Of a stretch of 64,000 bases of DNA, positions 21,332-35,300 are shown piece after piece. The DNA lies in the NCBI GenBank assembly GCA_025667525.1, contig CM046878.1, positions 398,618,433 through 398,682,432 of the forward strand, read 5' to 3'. The translations under genes and the position numbers were made by a program. Position 1 is the first letter of the stretch. Each line of letters starts with the position of its first letter. The notes below the pieces were generated by a model. It saw nothing but the letters and a program-made list of their open reading frames with translations, searched no databases and was not told the origin of the DNA. The stretch is from Glebionis coronaria. Taxonomy: Eukaryota > Streptophyta > Magnoliopsida > Asterales > Asteraceae.

Positions 21332-24149
21332 TGTAACACCCCATTTTGATAATTGGAATGTCACGCGTAATTATGGCATGTCATCAAAGCATGCAAGGTA
21401 CATGTACTAAAACATACATGACCATAGGGTTAACCGGAATCAAACATCGGTTCCCAAACATAAGCCCAAAACATAATAAAGCAAAAGAAATGAATGAAAG
21501 ACTAAACAAGCATAAGTATATGAAGGAAAAAGAAAAAGAAGTCTATGGCAGCTTCCATCCTATGCATGTCCTCCAAATGCTTGAGTCGGTCCTTGGGTAC
21601 CTGCCGTTTTGGGACATGGAAAGGAAAGTAACGGCTGAGCAAAACGCTCAGTGCACGGATATAGACATAGTATGAATGACTGAAACATAATAAAGACTTA
21701 AAAGCAGCAGAAATATATACGTCCTGGAAAACTCGGAACATGTTCATAAAACTGGTTTTATATTTTGAAAAGCCTTATGTTTATCTTATGAAAACTGTTT
21801 AACGTATTTTACCATTAGCCAATATAGGTCATGAAAATCCACCGTGCATGAATACTTGGAGGGTTGACCTCATCATGCAAATTAGAGGGGTTGCCTCTAA
21901 TTTAATATACTGGTTTTGGGTAGGAGGGATCAGCTTCTTGTGAAGGATGCAAGGCACACACCACATTCACACTGAGTAATCTGCTAAAAAACATGTAACT
22001 AGGATGCACCCATACGCCCCACATGATAAATATAATAATATGGCCAAAAGCTGAAGGGACGCCACGAGCAATCACTCCGCTGTGGGGAAGTCATAACACC
22101 AGTGCCTCTAGTGTTATGGTTATGGTACCTCCATAACTAGGTGAAACTGGTCATGCATGTATATGGCTATAAGTATTCTAAATTAAACATAAGAAATCAA
22201 ATATATAAACTTATACTACGGTAAAACAGTTGGCTGTATACGGGGAATCCTAATAAGGAAAGAATGTCCATACTGAAAGGACGGGAATCCGTACCTTATG
22301 TCCACTGAACGAAGAAGACGAACGGAAGAGAGTCCTACTTCGATATCACTAATGCTACATAAATACATATGTGTATAAGTATCTGATTACTAAATACGTA
22401 ACTGGTTTTATATCATGTCTTAGCTTATTTTATACGTTCATGTCATGTTTTACTGTTTTAAGCTTTATACTGTGTTTATCTTATATCTTGTCTATTCTGA
22501 TTAAGTATTACTTGTATTTCATGTATTATTATACTTGCTGTGTAATAATAAGTAACTTTCTAAAAATAGCAGGTTTCCTAAAATAGAAAGTTTCCAAAAA
22601 TAGAAAGTTACCAAAAATAGAAAGTTTCCAAAAATAGAAAGTTTCCAAAAATAGAAAGTTTCCAAAATAGAAAGTTTCCAAAAATAGAATTATTGCTTAA
22701 AATAGATAAGTTTCTAAAAATAGAAAGTTTCCATAAATAGATTAGCTTCCTTAATTAAGTAAGTTTCTAAAAATAGAAAGTTTCCATAAATAGAAATAAA
22801 CTGGTTAAATAAGCTAATTATATAAGCTTAAGTATTTTCTGATTATTATTCTAAGTCATATTGATATAAGGTATAGTTTATTAATTATTACATGTAAATC
22901 AAAATAAACTATAGTTAAAAGTATTTAATTAAATATATCATGTTTTTAATTAAATAAAGTAAGATACTTAGATTAAAACATGTATTGTTAATTATTAATA
23001 ATATAACCTAAGTCATGTTGATTAATTAATTATAGTCATGGTTTTTAATAATTAATTAATTATAAAGTCTAATTAAAATAAATACTTAGGTTAAAATTCA
23101 TGATATAATAATTAAATGTATAACCTAAGTCATGTTAATTAAATTAATTATGTCATGTTTTATTAATTTAATTTTTAACATATAACTATTAAAATCATAA
23201 ACCTTAACATAATCAATGAACCGGATCGTGACGAGAAACCATGAACCGGACCTGTAATCAACACCATACCCTGAACCAAGTCGGGGTTCCCCCTTGTTTG
23301 CTACTTCCGTGGGACCCACACCACCATACCGAGACCATGAGGTCTCGGTGGTGGGTAATAAGCCAAACCGAGACCCCTTAAGGGTTCGGTTAGGCGTCGG
23401 CTAGAATAAACACCCCTAAACACCCTTGTTTTGATTTACCCCATAATGATAGACATGTTTTAATAAATGTTTTTAATTAGTTTTTAAAAACATCATGATT
23501 TTATGTAATTCATTAAATCAAAACATAAAAGAAAGAGTTAAAAAGGTTATACCGAATGCGTGGATCAATAAAGGAAGAACACACACGAATGCTTGCACAA
23601 ATTCCAAGATCAAAAATCAACCCGAACACCCCTTGTTGATGGTCAAAAGTGGCGGCCAAAAAGGAAGCAAAGAAAGGAATTAGGGTTTTTTCTTATTTTC
23701 TTGATTTTTGATAAATGAATATGTTTTCCTAATTTTTATTGTTTAGTAAAAAAACAATGGGCTTGGCCCTTTTCATCCTAATTTCGTGGGTAGGGGCCCA
23801 CATAAAGGTAACCCGTACATTTCTCGAGTCTAAATATTATAGTGTGTTCTCGTGTGTTCTCGTGTTCGTAATTTACGTGTTTTAATTAGTTATCGATCGT
23901 GACTTAATATATTTATTCGTGTTCGTAATAAATATATATATACGTAAATACTATTAGCTCGTGATTAATTTACGTTCATGATTTCATGATCGCATGTTCG
24001 TGATTATAATTATTATTTGAATAATTATTGTGTGTTCATACGTAATAAATACTTGTCGTGTTCTAACACGTACGTAATACTTAAAATTCTTATACGTAAA
24101 ACGTAAACATGTTATAAAAGGAAAGTTCTAATCCTATACGTACGATCTT
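21332..24149 (-). repeat. Element A2 LTR, main part
   Basis: The left end aligns with the reverse complement of LTR A (for example 21332-21620 with 8538 back to about 8240). It continues after H at 35466-35503. No gene: the frame 21346-21675 (+) is antisense to the LTR. It includes the 17-bp repeat block and CCGAGACC hairpins described separately. Confidence 0.88.
22553..22800. repeat. 17-bp tandem repeat (tttccaaaaatagaaag) in LTR A2
   Basis: About seven near-perfect tandem units at 22575-22690, then diverged and spaced copies to about 22800. Spacing is regular but there are no unique spacers, so this is a minisatellite and not a CRISPR array. Confidence 0.85.
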
Positions 24150-27100
24150 TGTAACACCTGGTAATTTTCCCTACTTTGCAAAATGACTATTTTACCCTTT
24201 GACTTTTTATTTAGTCAACTGTGTGATTTAATTGTGTTGGAACCGGGAAGTTATCCCGCGTCTTCTGAAAAACTGTTTGCTGTCGAGTAATGGCCTGACT
24301 CTGAGCTCAGTCATTATTCTGAACATTTTCTGTGAACCTGACCAAAGTGCTGAGACGGTCAATGAATTGACGATAATCCATGAGACTATTCGTTATCTGT
24401 GAATTATGTGCTTAACTGTTTAGTTTTTAACAGCGTGATCGTATTTTCTTGAGCAGCGTATTTAAATATTTCTGTATATGTTTATATATGCCTGTATTTT
24501 AGTATTTTTGCTATTTATAGTAATAAATCGTATTTACTGTTAATATTTAACTAACGTACCGCGTTTTCGTATTTTACGTCGTTTTTACGTTTAGCCGTCG
24601 TTAACATGCATAAAATACTTTACCAATCATAAAATGTCAGTTTTCGTCGAAAAATCGTAAATTTAATATATTTCGTCAAATTTTTAAGTTTTACGTAATT
24701 TTTAACTTAACTATATACTTTTTGATATTTACCTAAAACTAACTAACCTTTTTACCTTAAACCTTTTAACTAATTACCATAGTAAAATTTTTGAATAGTT
24801 TACCCCCATTTGGGACCCCCATAACCGGCCAAAACATGCACATGGTGCATGGCCTTACACTTTGCCATTTTAAGCTTAAAGTTATAAACCTTACACCCTT
24901 TAACTTATTAACCAAAAACACTTCCATTATTTCACTTACACACTCATTTTCACCTCAAACAAAAAACACACATCTCTCTTCTTCTCTCTCAAAACACACG
25001 GCACAAACACAAACACATTTCCACCATTGTTGATTTTTAAAAGCTTCAATTTAACAAGAATTAACACAAAACAAAATCACCCTAGAGCTTGTATAAGCAT
25101 AAAGAAGAATTGTCTTTCTTGGTTTGATGATTTGAGTAGTTTTTGGGTTGAAGTTTTAGAGTAGAGTTCTTGTTGATTATTAGTGGGTTAGAGCGTAGAT
25201 CGGGTCGTTGTGACTACGTAGAATCGTTACTCAAGGTTACTTCTTAAACCTTTTTCATCTTTTCATTTTCCATGCATAATCTTTGTAGATCTATGCATGC
25301 ATGTTACTCATCAAGTATTTTCTTGAAATAAAATGATAAAAACTATTTTGTTCATGAAATATTTTAAGATCTATGGAAATTAAGTGTGGATCTATTAGAT
25401 CCATACATGAAAATGGATTAACTGAAAGATTTGTGAAAAACATAAGTATGTATATTTTGGATTTGTGAACTTGAAGTAAAATCTTTGATTTTGTTGATGT
25501 TTATGAAAAATTAGAGGGAACTAGTAGTGTTACTACTAGTGGTTACGCTTAAAAATGGTCGAAAACGAGTTTTTACGGAAAACATACAATCTGTCCGACT
25601 TTTGTAAGAGGCGTAGAGAGTCGTAAAAATTGTTTTGACACTAGTTTACTACGATATTATGAAAATATAAGTTAATACCTTCGTTTCGATATATTATGGG
25701 CTAAAAACGGAGCTAAAATGAGTAAGTTGTGGTCGTTTAAATTTCGTTGTCGGAAAACTTAATTTTTGGAGAACAACACTATAAGTGGTTGCTGTCCAGA
25801 TTTTTAAAGTGGTCTAAACGACATTTTCGAGTTAAACGAAGTTGTTTTAAGTGTCGAAATGGTTACTAAATGGTATGTATGAATGTTGGACTTGTTTTGT
25901 AAAAGTGTATTAGCTCGAAATGTGAATACTTGTTGTACTATTGAAAGTTTGAACGTTGGAAGTGGAAATTGTTACTATTGTGAAAAAATGACTTGTTGAA
26001 TTGTTGGCGATTGAGAAATTGTTGAAAATAGGGCTTTTAGGACGAGATTTGAGTACTTACTAAAAATGGCAAATTTTTATGTGACGCCGAAAGGCTGCCG
26101 AATTTTCGTTAGAATTCACGTAGGAAAATTTGTTAAGATAAATTTTGGTAAATTAAAATTTACGCCGAAAGGCTGTCGAAATTTCGTCGAGTCAAAAATA
26201 AATATTTTTACCTAAGTATATATATACTATAATGTTTATAACGATGTAACATTTACATGTCACGATTTTAACAACAAAATATATACTTGATTGATGAGTA
26301 ACGTACGTGATGAACTTTTGTGACTTATTTGCTAGCGCCTAAACTATAGTATTATATTTAGGTTGTTGCTAGAGTTTCTCTCTACAATTTGATCTTACTT
26401 GTGCGGTTTGAATCGTTGCTTGAGGTGAGTTTATAGATCCCTATTAAACTATTTTTGTATGTTTAATGTTTTGGGATGTGATAAATGCTTTGATGACTTG
26501 CTTCTAGACGCAAGTAAAACTTGATTTTTGTGAACGCTTTGTGAACACTATTTATGAGATAGCTTAAGTTGCTTTAGCCATAGTCCCCACTATCGTGAAT
26601 CGTTAGTTACTCTGCTGGAGTAAGCTCTTATGTTACGGATAGATCTATTGAGGGTTGACAACCTCCACTCGGGCATTCTGACGTCGGACGGGTGTGTACC
26701 ATTTGTATGAATGGAGTCATCTTGGCTAGGTACTCCATTGGGGCAATTTATGTATGCAATCTATTGTATGCACTGGATCACTAGTTTCGATGTCAGGAGC
26801 TTAGCTATCATAAATATTGTGAACACCCAATTTATCCTACACTTGGCACTATATCTCCTATAGTTGTACGTGTACATGAAATGAAATCAGAAATTGAATT
26901 ACTATGAACTTTTACTTGAAACCTATATTCTCACCAACTTTATGTTGACCCAATTTAGCATTTATCTCAGGTAATTGATGATGAATTGTATCTGCTGTGT
27001 GAAGTACTTGGAGTCCGCATGCATTTCTTGGCTATCTTCGGACATTTATTTACTTATGCTTTTGAACTATTATCTCGTTGATATTTAAAACTTTTACATT

Positions 27101-27281
27101 CCGCTGCACTATCTTTTGAAACTGAGACCTTTTGTACTGTGATGCTTTTAATTTAAATTCAACGAGGTATTTTTAAAAAACGTATCATTTAGAGTCGTTC
27201 TCTGTTACATGAACTATGATACAATGACGTAACAGCCCCCGAGCTTCACCGCTTCCGTATATCACATTTTGGGGTGTTACA
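24150..27281 (+). repeat. Element H 5' LTR (3,132 bp)
   Basis: Pairs with 32331-35460. The 80-codon frame at 24791-25033 is repeated at 32972-33214 with a few changes and is low-complexity Thr/His/Ser. Two GCC-GAAA-GGC mini-hairpins lie at 26086-26095 and 26164-26173. Confidence 0.95.
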
Positions 27282-27285
27282 GAAT

Positions 27286-27299
27286 TGGTAATCAGAGCC
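27286..27299 (+). other. Primer-binding site of H with one extra base
   Basis: tggtaatcagagcc is the initiator-Met-type site tggtatcagagcc with one added A, which would bulge the primer duplex. Confidence 0.8.
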
Positions 27300-27864
27300 T
27301 TGGTTATAGAGAACTAGGTTTGCATCTTAGGCCTAGACTATAACCGATGTGGCTACTTGTTACTCTGTATATATATGTGTACTACGTAATGTATTACGTA
27401 GGATAACACTATAAGTAATATGTAATATATATTATGTAATACGTAATATGTATTATATACATATGCATTTCGCTGATTTGCATACTTTAATTTCTATACA
27501 TGCTTATTTCATGCATACCCTACAACTGCTTTAATACGCATTCGGTTGTTGCAGGATATGCCATCGCATACTATCACGTATCATTTCGATTACATCTATA
27601 GTCTAATTCTAATCCAATCACCATTTTCGGTGTTATTTTTTATTTTGTTTTGATCTTTGGTATTTAATCGAAACTCTTATTTTATGACTATGTACTCGAT
27701 ATTTTGATTATGAATGGGAATTTAACTTTATGACTTTGACCAGTGACTATCCTTTTTGTGTTGTTGTACTATTAAATTCTGCATTCTATTTTAGCATAAG
27801 AAATATATAACGTGTATATTCATGCTTGAACTTAATTGCATTGTTGTCTTAACGCAGAGAAACA
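27300..27864 (+). other. Element H 5' leader
   Basis: AT-rich, no ORF. A block of tacgtaatatgtatta-like repeats lies at about 27375-27460. Ends at the gag start codon. Confidence 0.6.
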
Positions 27865-28917
27865 ATGGTGAACACACGTAACGGAATGACCGACGCACAA
27901 TTGGAAGCACTGATTACGCAACGAGTGACTGCTGCACTGGCAAACGTTCAAGCTAACAACAACGTGAACGAAGCACCACCGAACAATGTTGACAATCGAC
28001 CGCCTAAGTTGTGTACTTACAAGGACTTTAGGAGCTGTGACCCTTTGACTTTTAATGGTACTGAAGGAGCTGTCGGATTAGCTCGTTGGGTCAAAAAGAT
28101 GGAAGTTGTGTTCCATGTTAGTGGATGTGCTGTTGAGAACCAAGTGACTTATTCTACTTGTACTTTAGCTGCTGGAGCGTTGACATGGTGGAACACCCAT
28201 GTGCAGACGGCTGGAGCCGAGGAGGCGTATGGAATGAGTTGGGAGGAACTTAAGAAGTTGTTGACTAAGGAGTACTGTCCTAGTAATGAGATTCAGAAAA
28301 TGGAAGTCGAATTGTGGAACTTGACTGTGAAGAACAATGACATTGGTACGTACACTAAGAGGTTTCAAGAATTGTGTTTGCTATGTCCTGGAATGGTTCC
28401 GGATGAAGAAAAGAAGATTGAGCGTTATATTTGGGGTTTACCGGGTAGAGTTCAAGGGAATATGACATCGTCTGGACCGACAAAAGTTAGTGATGCTATA
28501 AGGATGGCTCACAGTCTGATGGACCAAGTTGTTCGAGAAAATGCTGGGAATGCCGCGGACAACAAGAGAAAATGGGGTAATAACCAAAGCAACAACCATG
28601 GGAACTATCCGAATAAGAGGCAAGACACTGTGAAAGCGTACACTGCTGGTACTGGGGAAAAGGGAGTGTACAATGGGACGTTACCTTTGTGCAATCGATG
28701 CAAGCGTCACCATAATGGACAATGCAATGTACAGTGTCACAACTGTAAGAAAACTGGACACATTGCTAGGGATTGTAAGTCACCACCCAACACGAAAGCC
28801 AACGTCACTTGCTTTTAATGTCAGCAAAAGGGACACTACAGCAATGAGTGCCCAAAGAAAAAGAACAAGGACCAAGGAAAGAATGCTAAAGCTGGGGAAG
28901 CTCGTGGAAGGGTCTAT
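27865..28917 (+). pseudogene. gag: Gag of element H, stop codon in the last zinc knuckle
   Basis: Starts ATG at 27865 (MVNTRNGMTDAQLE). The capsid-like domain (FNGTEGAVGLARWVKKMEVV, then YTKRFQELCLLCPGMVPDEE) is about residues 60-220. Cys/His motifs follow: CNRCKRHHNGQC, CHNCKKTGHIARDC, and a third, [14 protein letters not shown], in which x is a TAA stop (28816-28818). The same frame resumes at 28819 and runs on into pol, so the ancestral protein was a single gag-pol. Gag forms the particle and its knuckles bind element RNA. One substitution could account for the stop. The frame is otherwise open over 317 codons. Confidence 0.93.
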
Positions 28918-31575
28918 GTGATAGGAGGAGGAGAAGCGCAACAAAACCACGACATCGTGACGGGTACGTTTCTTCTCAATGGTCGTTATGATTCTATTTT
29001 ATTTGATAATGGAGCCGATAGGAGTTTTGTGTCGACTGCTTTTAGTGTTTTACTTGATGTGACCCCTTCGCCCTTAGACACTAAGTACACTATTGAGTTA
29101 GCTAATAGAAAGTTGATAGAAGTCGACACTATACTTCGTGGATGCACTTTAAATCTTCTAGGTCATCCCTTCGTAATAGACCTTATGCCTGTTGAGTTAG
29201 GGATTTTTGACGTGATTGTCGGAATGGATTGGTTGTCGAGATATCGTGCTACGATTGTATGTGACGAGAAGATCGTTCGTTTACCATTTGGTGATGAAGT
29301 TTTGGAGGTACAAGGGGATACAAGTAACGGAAAAGGGAAGTCACGACTGAACATTATCTCGCGTGTCAAGACACAGAAGTTGTTGTCGGAAGGTTGCCAC
29401 GTATTTTTAGCCTGTGTTACTGAAAAGCAGACGGAAGAAAAACGGTTGGAAGATGTACCTATCGTACGGGATTTTCTGGAAGTCTTTCCTGAAGATTTGC
29501 CTGGATTACCGCCGGCTAGACAAGTTAAATTCCAGATCGATTTAATACCGGGAGCTGCACCTGTTGCTCGAGCGCCTTACCGTTTAGCACCGTCGGAATT
29601 GCAAGAACTAGCGACGCAACTACAAGAGTTGACTGATAAAGGATTCATAAGACCGAGTTCTTCACCCTGGGGAGCTCCAGTCTTATTTGTAAAGAAGAAG
29701 GATGGGAGTTTTCGGATGTGTATCGACTATCGTGAGTTGAACAAACATACCATCAAGAACCGTTACCCGTTACCTAGGATCGATGATCTGTTTGATCAGT
29801 TGCAAGGATCGAGCGTTTACTCGAAGATTGACCTTAGGTATGGTTATCACCAATTAAGAGTCCGTGAGGAAGATGTTGCAAAGACTGCTTTTAGGACTAG
29901 GTATGGACACTATGAGTTCCAAGTGATGCCGTTCGGTTTGACAAACGCACCTGTTGTGTTTATGGACCTCATGAACCGGGTGTGTAAACCGTATTTGGAC
30001 AAGTTTGTCATTGTGTTCATCGATGACATACTGATTTACTCAAGGAATGAGAAACAACATGAGGAACATCTTAAGATAATATTGGAATTGCTTAAGAAGG
30101 AGGAATTGTACGTTAAGTTCTCGAAGTGTGATTTTTGGTTGCCAAGAGTACAATTTCTAGGTCACGTTATAGATAGCAAGGGGATTCATGTTGATCCTGC
30201 CAAGATTGAATCAATTAGGGAGTGGACTGCTCCTACGACACCGACTGAAATTCGCCAATTCTTAGGACTCGCCGGATATTACCGAAGATTCATCGAGGGA
30301 TTCTCGAAGATCGCGAAACCATTGACGAAGTTGACTCAAAAGAAGGTGAAATACGAATCGGGAGATAAGGAGGAATTAGCATTCCAAAAGTTGAAACAAA
30401 TGTTGTGTAGTGCGCCTATTCTATCGTTACCAGAAGGATCGGAAGACTTTGTGGTCTACTGTGATGCATCAGCAAAAGGATTGGGAGCTGTGTTGATGCA
30501 AAGGAAGAAAGTTATCGCTTACGCGTCACGACAATTGAAAACACATGAGAAAAACTACACTACGCACGACTTGGAGCTAGGAGCGGTAGTATTTGCCTTG
30601 AAATTGTGGAGACACTACTTGTATGGAACCAAGTGTGTCGTCTATACCGATCACAAGAGTTTACAACATATTCTTGATCAGAAGGAACTGAACATGATAC
30701 AACGTCGATGGATCGAGTTGCTCAGCGATTATGATTGTGAAATCCGTTACCACCATGGGAAGGCCAATGTAGTGGCGGATGGGCTAAGTAGAAAGGAACA
30801 ACTGATGACACGTAGAGTTAGATCGTTAGCTATGGTTATCAATCCGAACTTATCTGTGCAAATTCGTGAAGCACAAACCAAAGCTCTTAAGCCTGAAAAT
30901 GTTGAAGCTGAGAAATTAGGAGGAATGGTTACTAAGAAATTGGAGACTAGCACTAATGGAACGCTATGTCTGAATGGTAGAAGTTGGTTACCACGGTTTG
31001 GAGGACTAAGGGACGTGATTATGCACGAGTCGCATAAATCTAAGTATTCGATTCACCCAGGATCTGACAAAATGTATCAGGATATGAAGAAGTTATACTG
31101 GTGGCCAAATATGAAAGCTGAAATTGCTACCTATGTAGGGAAGTGCCTGACTTGCGCTAGAGTGAAAACAGAACACCAAAAACCATCTGGATTTTTGGTT
31201 CAACCTATAATTCCTATGTGGAACTGGGAAAATATAACCATAGACTTCATAACTAAGCTACCTAAAACAACCAACGGATACGACACAATTTGGGTAATTG
31301 TGGATCGACTTACGAAATCTGCACATTTTTTGGCTATGAAGGAAGATGATTCGATGGATAAGCTTACGAGACTTTATCTGAAGGAAATAGCTGCAAAACA
31401 TGGGATACCGATCTCGATAATTTCTGATAGAGATGGTAGATTTACTTCGGAATTCTGGAAATCACTTCAGAAAGCGTTGGGTACGCAATTGGACATGATT
31501 ACTACTTATCACCCGCAGACTGACGGACAGAGTGAGAGAACTATTCAAATGCTGGAGGACATGTTGCGTGCTTGA
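28918..31575 (+). pseudogene. pol: Pol of element H: protease, RT, RNase H, integrase (broken)
   Basis: 885 codons open, in frame with gag. Protease near 29004 has [11 protein letters not shown]: the catalytic Asp-Ser/Thr-Gly triplet reads D-N-G, an unusual and possibly damaging change. RT has [20 protein letters not shown] (about 29717) and the FIDDILIYS catalytic box (about 30018). RNase H begins at [17 protein letters not shown] (about 30455). Integrase has the HHCC finger ([11 protein letters not shown] ... CLTCAR), the first Asp in [10 protein letters not shown], the second in SDRDGRF and Glu in TDGQSERT. It ends at a TGA (31573-31575), where a small deletion and substitutions break the frame. 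Confidence 0.94.
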
Positions 31576-32302
31576 CTTTGGAAAGCAATAGGACAGACAT
31601 TTGCCGCTAGTAAAATTCTCTTACAACAATAGTTATCATACCAGTATTAAGGCTGCACCGTTTGAAGCGTTGTATGGTCGTAAATGTCGCTCGCCTGTGT
31701 GTTGGAGTGAGGTTGGGGATAGTCAAATCACTGGCCCTGAACTCATCCGTGAAACGACTGAGAAGATTGTTCAAATCAAGAGCCGAATTCAAGCAACCCG
31801 TGATCGTCAAAAGAGTTACGCCGACATTCGACGTAAGCCTCTCGAATTTCAAGTGGGAGACAAAGTGATGCTAAAAGTATCGCCTTGGAAAGGTGTGGTA
31901 CGTTTTGGCAAGCGAGGAAAGCTGAACCCCCGTTATATTGGACCTTTCAAAATTATGGAAAAGGTTGGAACTGTAGCCTATCGTCTCGAATTACCGCAAG
32001 CGTTGAGCCGCGTGCACAACACTTTTCATGTGTCGAACTTGAAGAAGTGCCTTTCTGATGAAACACTCGTTATACCATTGGAGGAACTCCGAATCGACGA
32101 CAAGATGCAATTTGTCGAAGAACCTGTTGAAATCATGGACCGTGAGGTCAAACGATTGAAACAGAGTCGTATTCCTATCATCAAGGTGAGGTGGAATTCT
32201 AAACGTGGACCTGAATTCACTTGGGAGCGTGAGGATCAATTTCGCAAGAAATATCCGCAACTCTTTGACAATGTTAGAAACCGTGACACTCCTAAGCTTT
32301 GA
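31576..32302 (+). pseudogene. Integrase C-terminus and chromodomain of element H
   Basis: A shifted frame, open from 31601, continues the integrase: [32 protein letters not shown], the [19 protein letters not shown] module and [12 protein letters not shown]. It ends in a chromodomain-like segment ([20 protein letters not shown], then [14 protein letters not shown]) at about 32125-32260. Chromodomains steer chromovirus insertion toward particular chromatin. Its presence sets H in the chromovirus branch. Confidence 0.92.
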
Positions 32303-32319
32303 GGACAAAGCTTCTCTAT

Positions 32320-32330
32320 CAAGGGGATGA
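32320..32330 (+). other. Polypurine tract of element H
   Basis: caaggggatga lies directly before the 3' LTR at 32331. Confidence 0.85.
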
Positions 32331-35300
32331 TGTAACACCTGGTAATTTTCCCTACTTTGTAAAATGACTATTTTACCCTTTGACTTTTTATTTAGTCAAC
32401 TGTGTGATTTAATTATGTTGGAACCGGGAAGTTATCCCGCATCTTCTGAAAAACTGTTTGCTGACGAGTAATGGCCTGACTCTGAGCTCAGTCATTATTC
32501 TAAACATTTTCTGTGAACCTGACCAAAGTGCTGAGACGGTCAATGAATTGACGATAATCCATGAGATTATTCGTTATCTTTGAATTATGTGCTTAACTGT
32601 TTAGTTTTTAACAGCGTGATCGTATTTTCTTGAGCAGCGTATTTAAATATTTCTGTATATGTTTATATATGCCTGTATTTTAGTATTTTTGTTATTTATA
32701 GTAATAAATCGTATTTATTGTGAATATTTAACTAACGTATCGCGTTTTCGTATTTTACGTCGTTTTTACGTTTAACCGTCGTTAACATGCATAAAATACT
32801 TTACCAATCATAAAATGTCAGTTTTCGTCGAAAAATCGTAAATTTAATATATTTCGTCAAATTTTTAAGTTTTACGTAATTTTTAACTTAACTATATACT
32901 TTTTGATATTTACCTAAAACTAACTAACCTTTTTACCTTAAACCTTTTAACTAATTACCATAGTAAAAATTTTGAATAATTTACCCCCATTTGGGACCCC
33001 CATAACCGGCCAAAACATGCACATGGTGCATGGCCTTACACTTTGCCATTTTAAGCTTAAGGTTATAAACCTTACACCCTTTAACTTATTAACCAAAAAG
33101 ACTTCCATTATTTCACTTACACACTCATTTTCACCTCAAACAAAAAACACACATCTCTCTTCTTCTCTCTCAAAACACACGGCACAAACACAAACACATT
33201 TCCACCATTGTTGATTTTTAAAAGCTTCAATTTAACAAGAATTAACACAAAACAAAATCACCCTTGAGCTTGTATAAGCATAAAGAAGAATGGTCTTTCT
33301 TGGTTTGATGATTTGAGTAGTTTTTGGGTTGAAGTTTTAGAGTAGAGTTCTTGTTGATTATTAGTGGGTTAGAGCGTAGATCGGGTTGTTGTGACTACGT
33401 AGAATCGTTACTCAAGGTTACTTCTTAAACCTTTTTCATCTTTTCATTTTCCATGCATAATCTTTGTAGATCTATGCATGCATGTTACTCATCAAGTATT
33501 TTCTTGAAATAAAATGATAAAAACTATTTTGTTCATGAAATATTTTAAGATCTATGGAAATTAAGTGTGGATCTATTAGATTCATACATGAAAATGGCTT
33601 AATTGAAAGATTTGTGAAAAACATAAGTATGTATATTCTGGATTTGTGAACTTGAAGTAAAATCTTTGATTTTGTTGATGTTTATGAAAAATTAGAGGGA
33701 ACTAGTAGTGTTACTACTAGTGGTTACGCTTGAAAATGGTCGAAAACGAGTTTTTACGGAAAACATACAATCTGTCCGACTTTTGTAAGAGGCGTAGAGA
33801 GTCGCAAAAATTGTTTTGACACTAGTTTACTACGATATTATGAAAATATAAGTTAATACCTTCGTTTCGATATATTATGGGCTAAAAACGGAGCTAAAAT
33901 GAGTAAGTTGTGGTCGTTTAAATTTCGTTGTCGGAAAACTTAATTTTTGGAGAACAACACTATAAGTGGTTGCTGTCCAGATTTTTAAAGTGGTTGAAAC
34001 GACATTTTCGAGTTAAACGAGTTGTTTTAAGTGTCGAAATGGTTACTAAATGGTATGTATGAATGTTGGACTTGTTTTGTAAAAGCGTATTAGCTCTAAA
34101 TGTGAATACTTGTTGTACTATTGAAATTTTGAGCGTTGGAAGTGGAAATTGTTACTATTGTGAAAAAATGACTTGTTGAATTGTTGGCGATTGAGAAATT
34201 GTTGAAAATAGGGCTTTAGGACGAGATTTGAGTACTTACTAAAAATGGCAAATTTTTATGTGACGCCGAAAGGCTGCCGAATTTTCTTTAGAATTCACGT
34301 AGGAAAATTTGTTAAGATAAATTTTGGTAAATTAAAATTTACGCCGAAAGGCTGTCGAAATTTCGTCGAGTCAAAAATAAATATTTTTGCCTAAGTATAT
34401 ATATACTATAATGTTTATAACGATGTAACATTTACAAGTCACGATTTTAACAACAAAATATATACTTGAATGATGAGTAACGTACATGATGAACTTTTGT
34501 GACTTATTTGCTGGCGCCTAAACTATAGTATTATATTTAGGTTGTTGCTAGAGTTGCTCGCTACTATTTGATCTTACTTGTGCGGTTTGAATCGTTGCTT
34601 GAGGTGAGTTTATAGATCCCTATTAAACTATTTTTGTGTGTTTAATGTTTTGGGATGTGATAAATGCTTTGATGACTTGCTTCTGGACGCAAGTAAAACT
34701 TGATTTCTGTGAACGCTTTGTGAACACTATTATGAGATAGCTTAAGTTGCTTTAGCCATAGTCCCCACTATCGTGAATCGTTAGTTACTCTGTTGGAGTA
34801 AGCTCTTATGTTACGGATAGATCTATTGAGGGTTGACAACCTCCACTCGGGCATTCTGACGCCGGACGAGTGTGTACCATTTGTATGAACGGAGTCATCT
34901 TGGCTAGGTACTCCATTGGGGCAATTTATGTATGCAATCTATTGTATGCACTGGATCACTAGTTTCGATGTCACGAGCTTAGCTATCATAAATATTGTGA
35001 ACACCCAATTTATCCTACACTTGGCACTATATCTCCTATAGTTACACGTGTACATGAAATGAAATCTGAAATTGAATTACTATGAACTTTTACTTGAAAC
35101 CTATATTCTCACCAACTTTATGTTGACCCAATTTAGCATTTATCTCAGGTAATTGATGATGAATTGTATCTGCTGTGTGAAGTACTTGGAGTCCGCATGC
35201 ATTTCTTGGCTATCTTCGGACATTTATTTGCTTATGCTTTTGAACTATTATCTCGTTTATGTTTAAAACTTTTACATTCCGCTGCACTATCTTTTGAAAC

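Noticed and set aside
22553..22800. CRISPR-like regularly spaced repeats
   Set aside because: 17-bp head-to-tail units without unique spacers in a plant LTR. A minisatellite.
24791..25033. 80-codon ORF repeated at 32972-33214 as a gene pair
   Set aside because: Part of the two LTRs of H. Low-complexity Thr/Ser/His, with differences not patterned like coding constraint.
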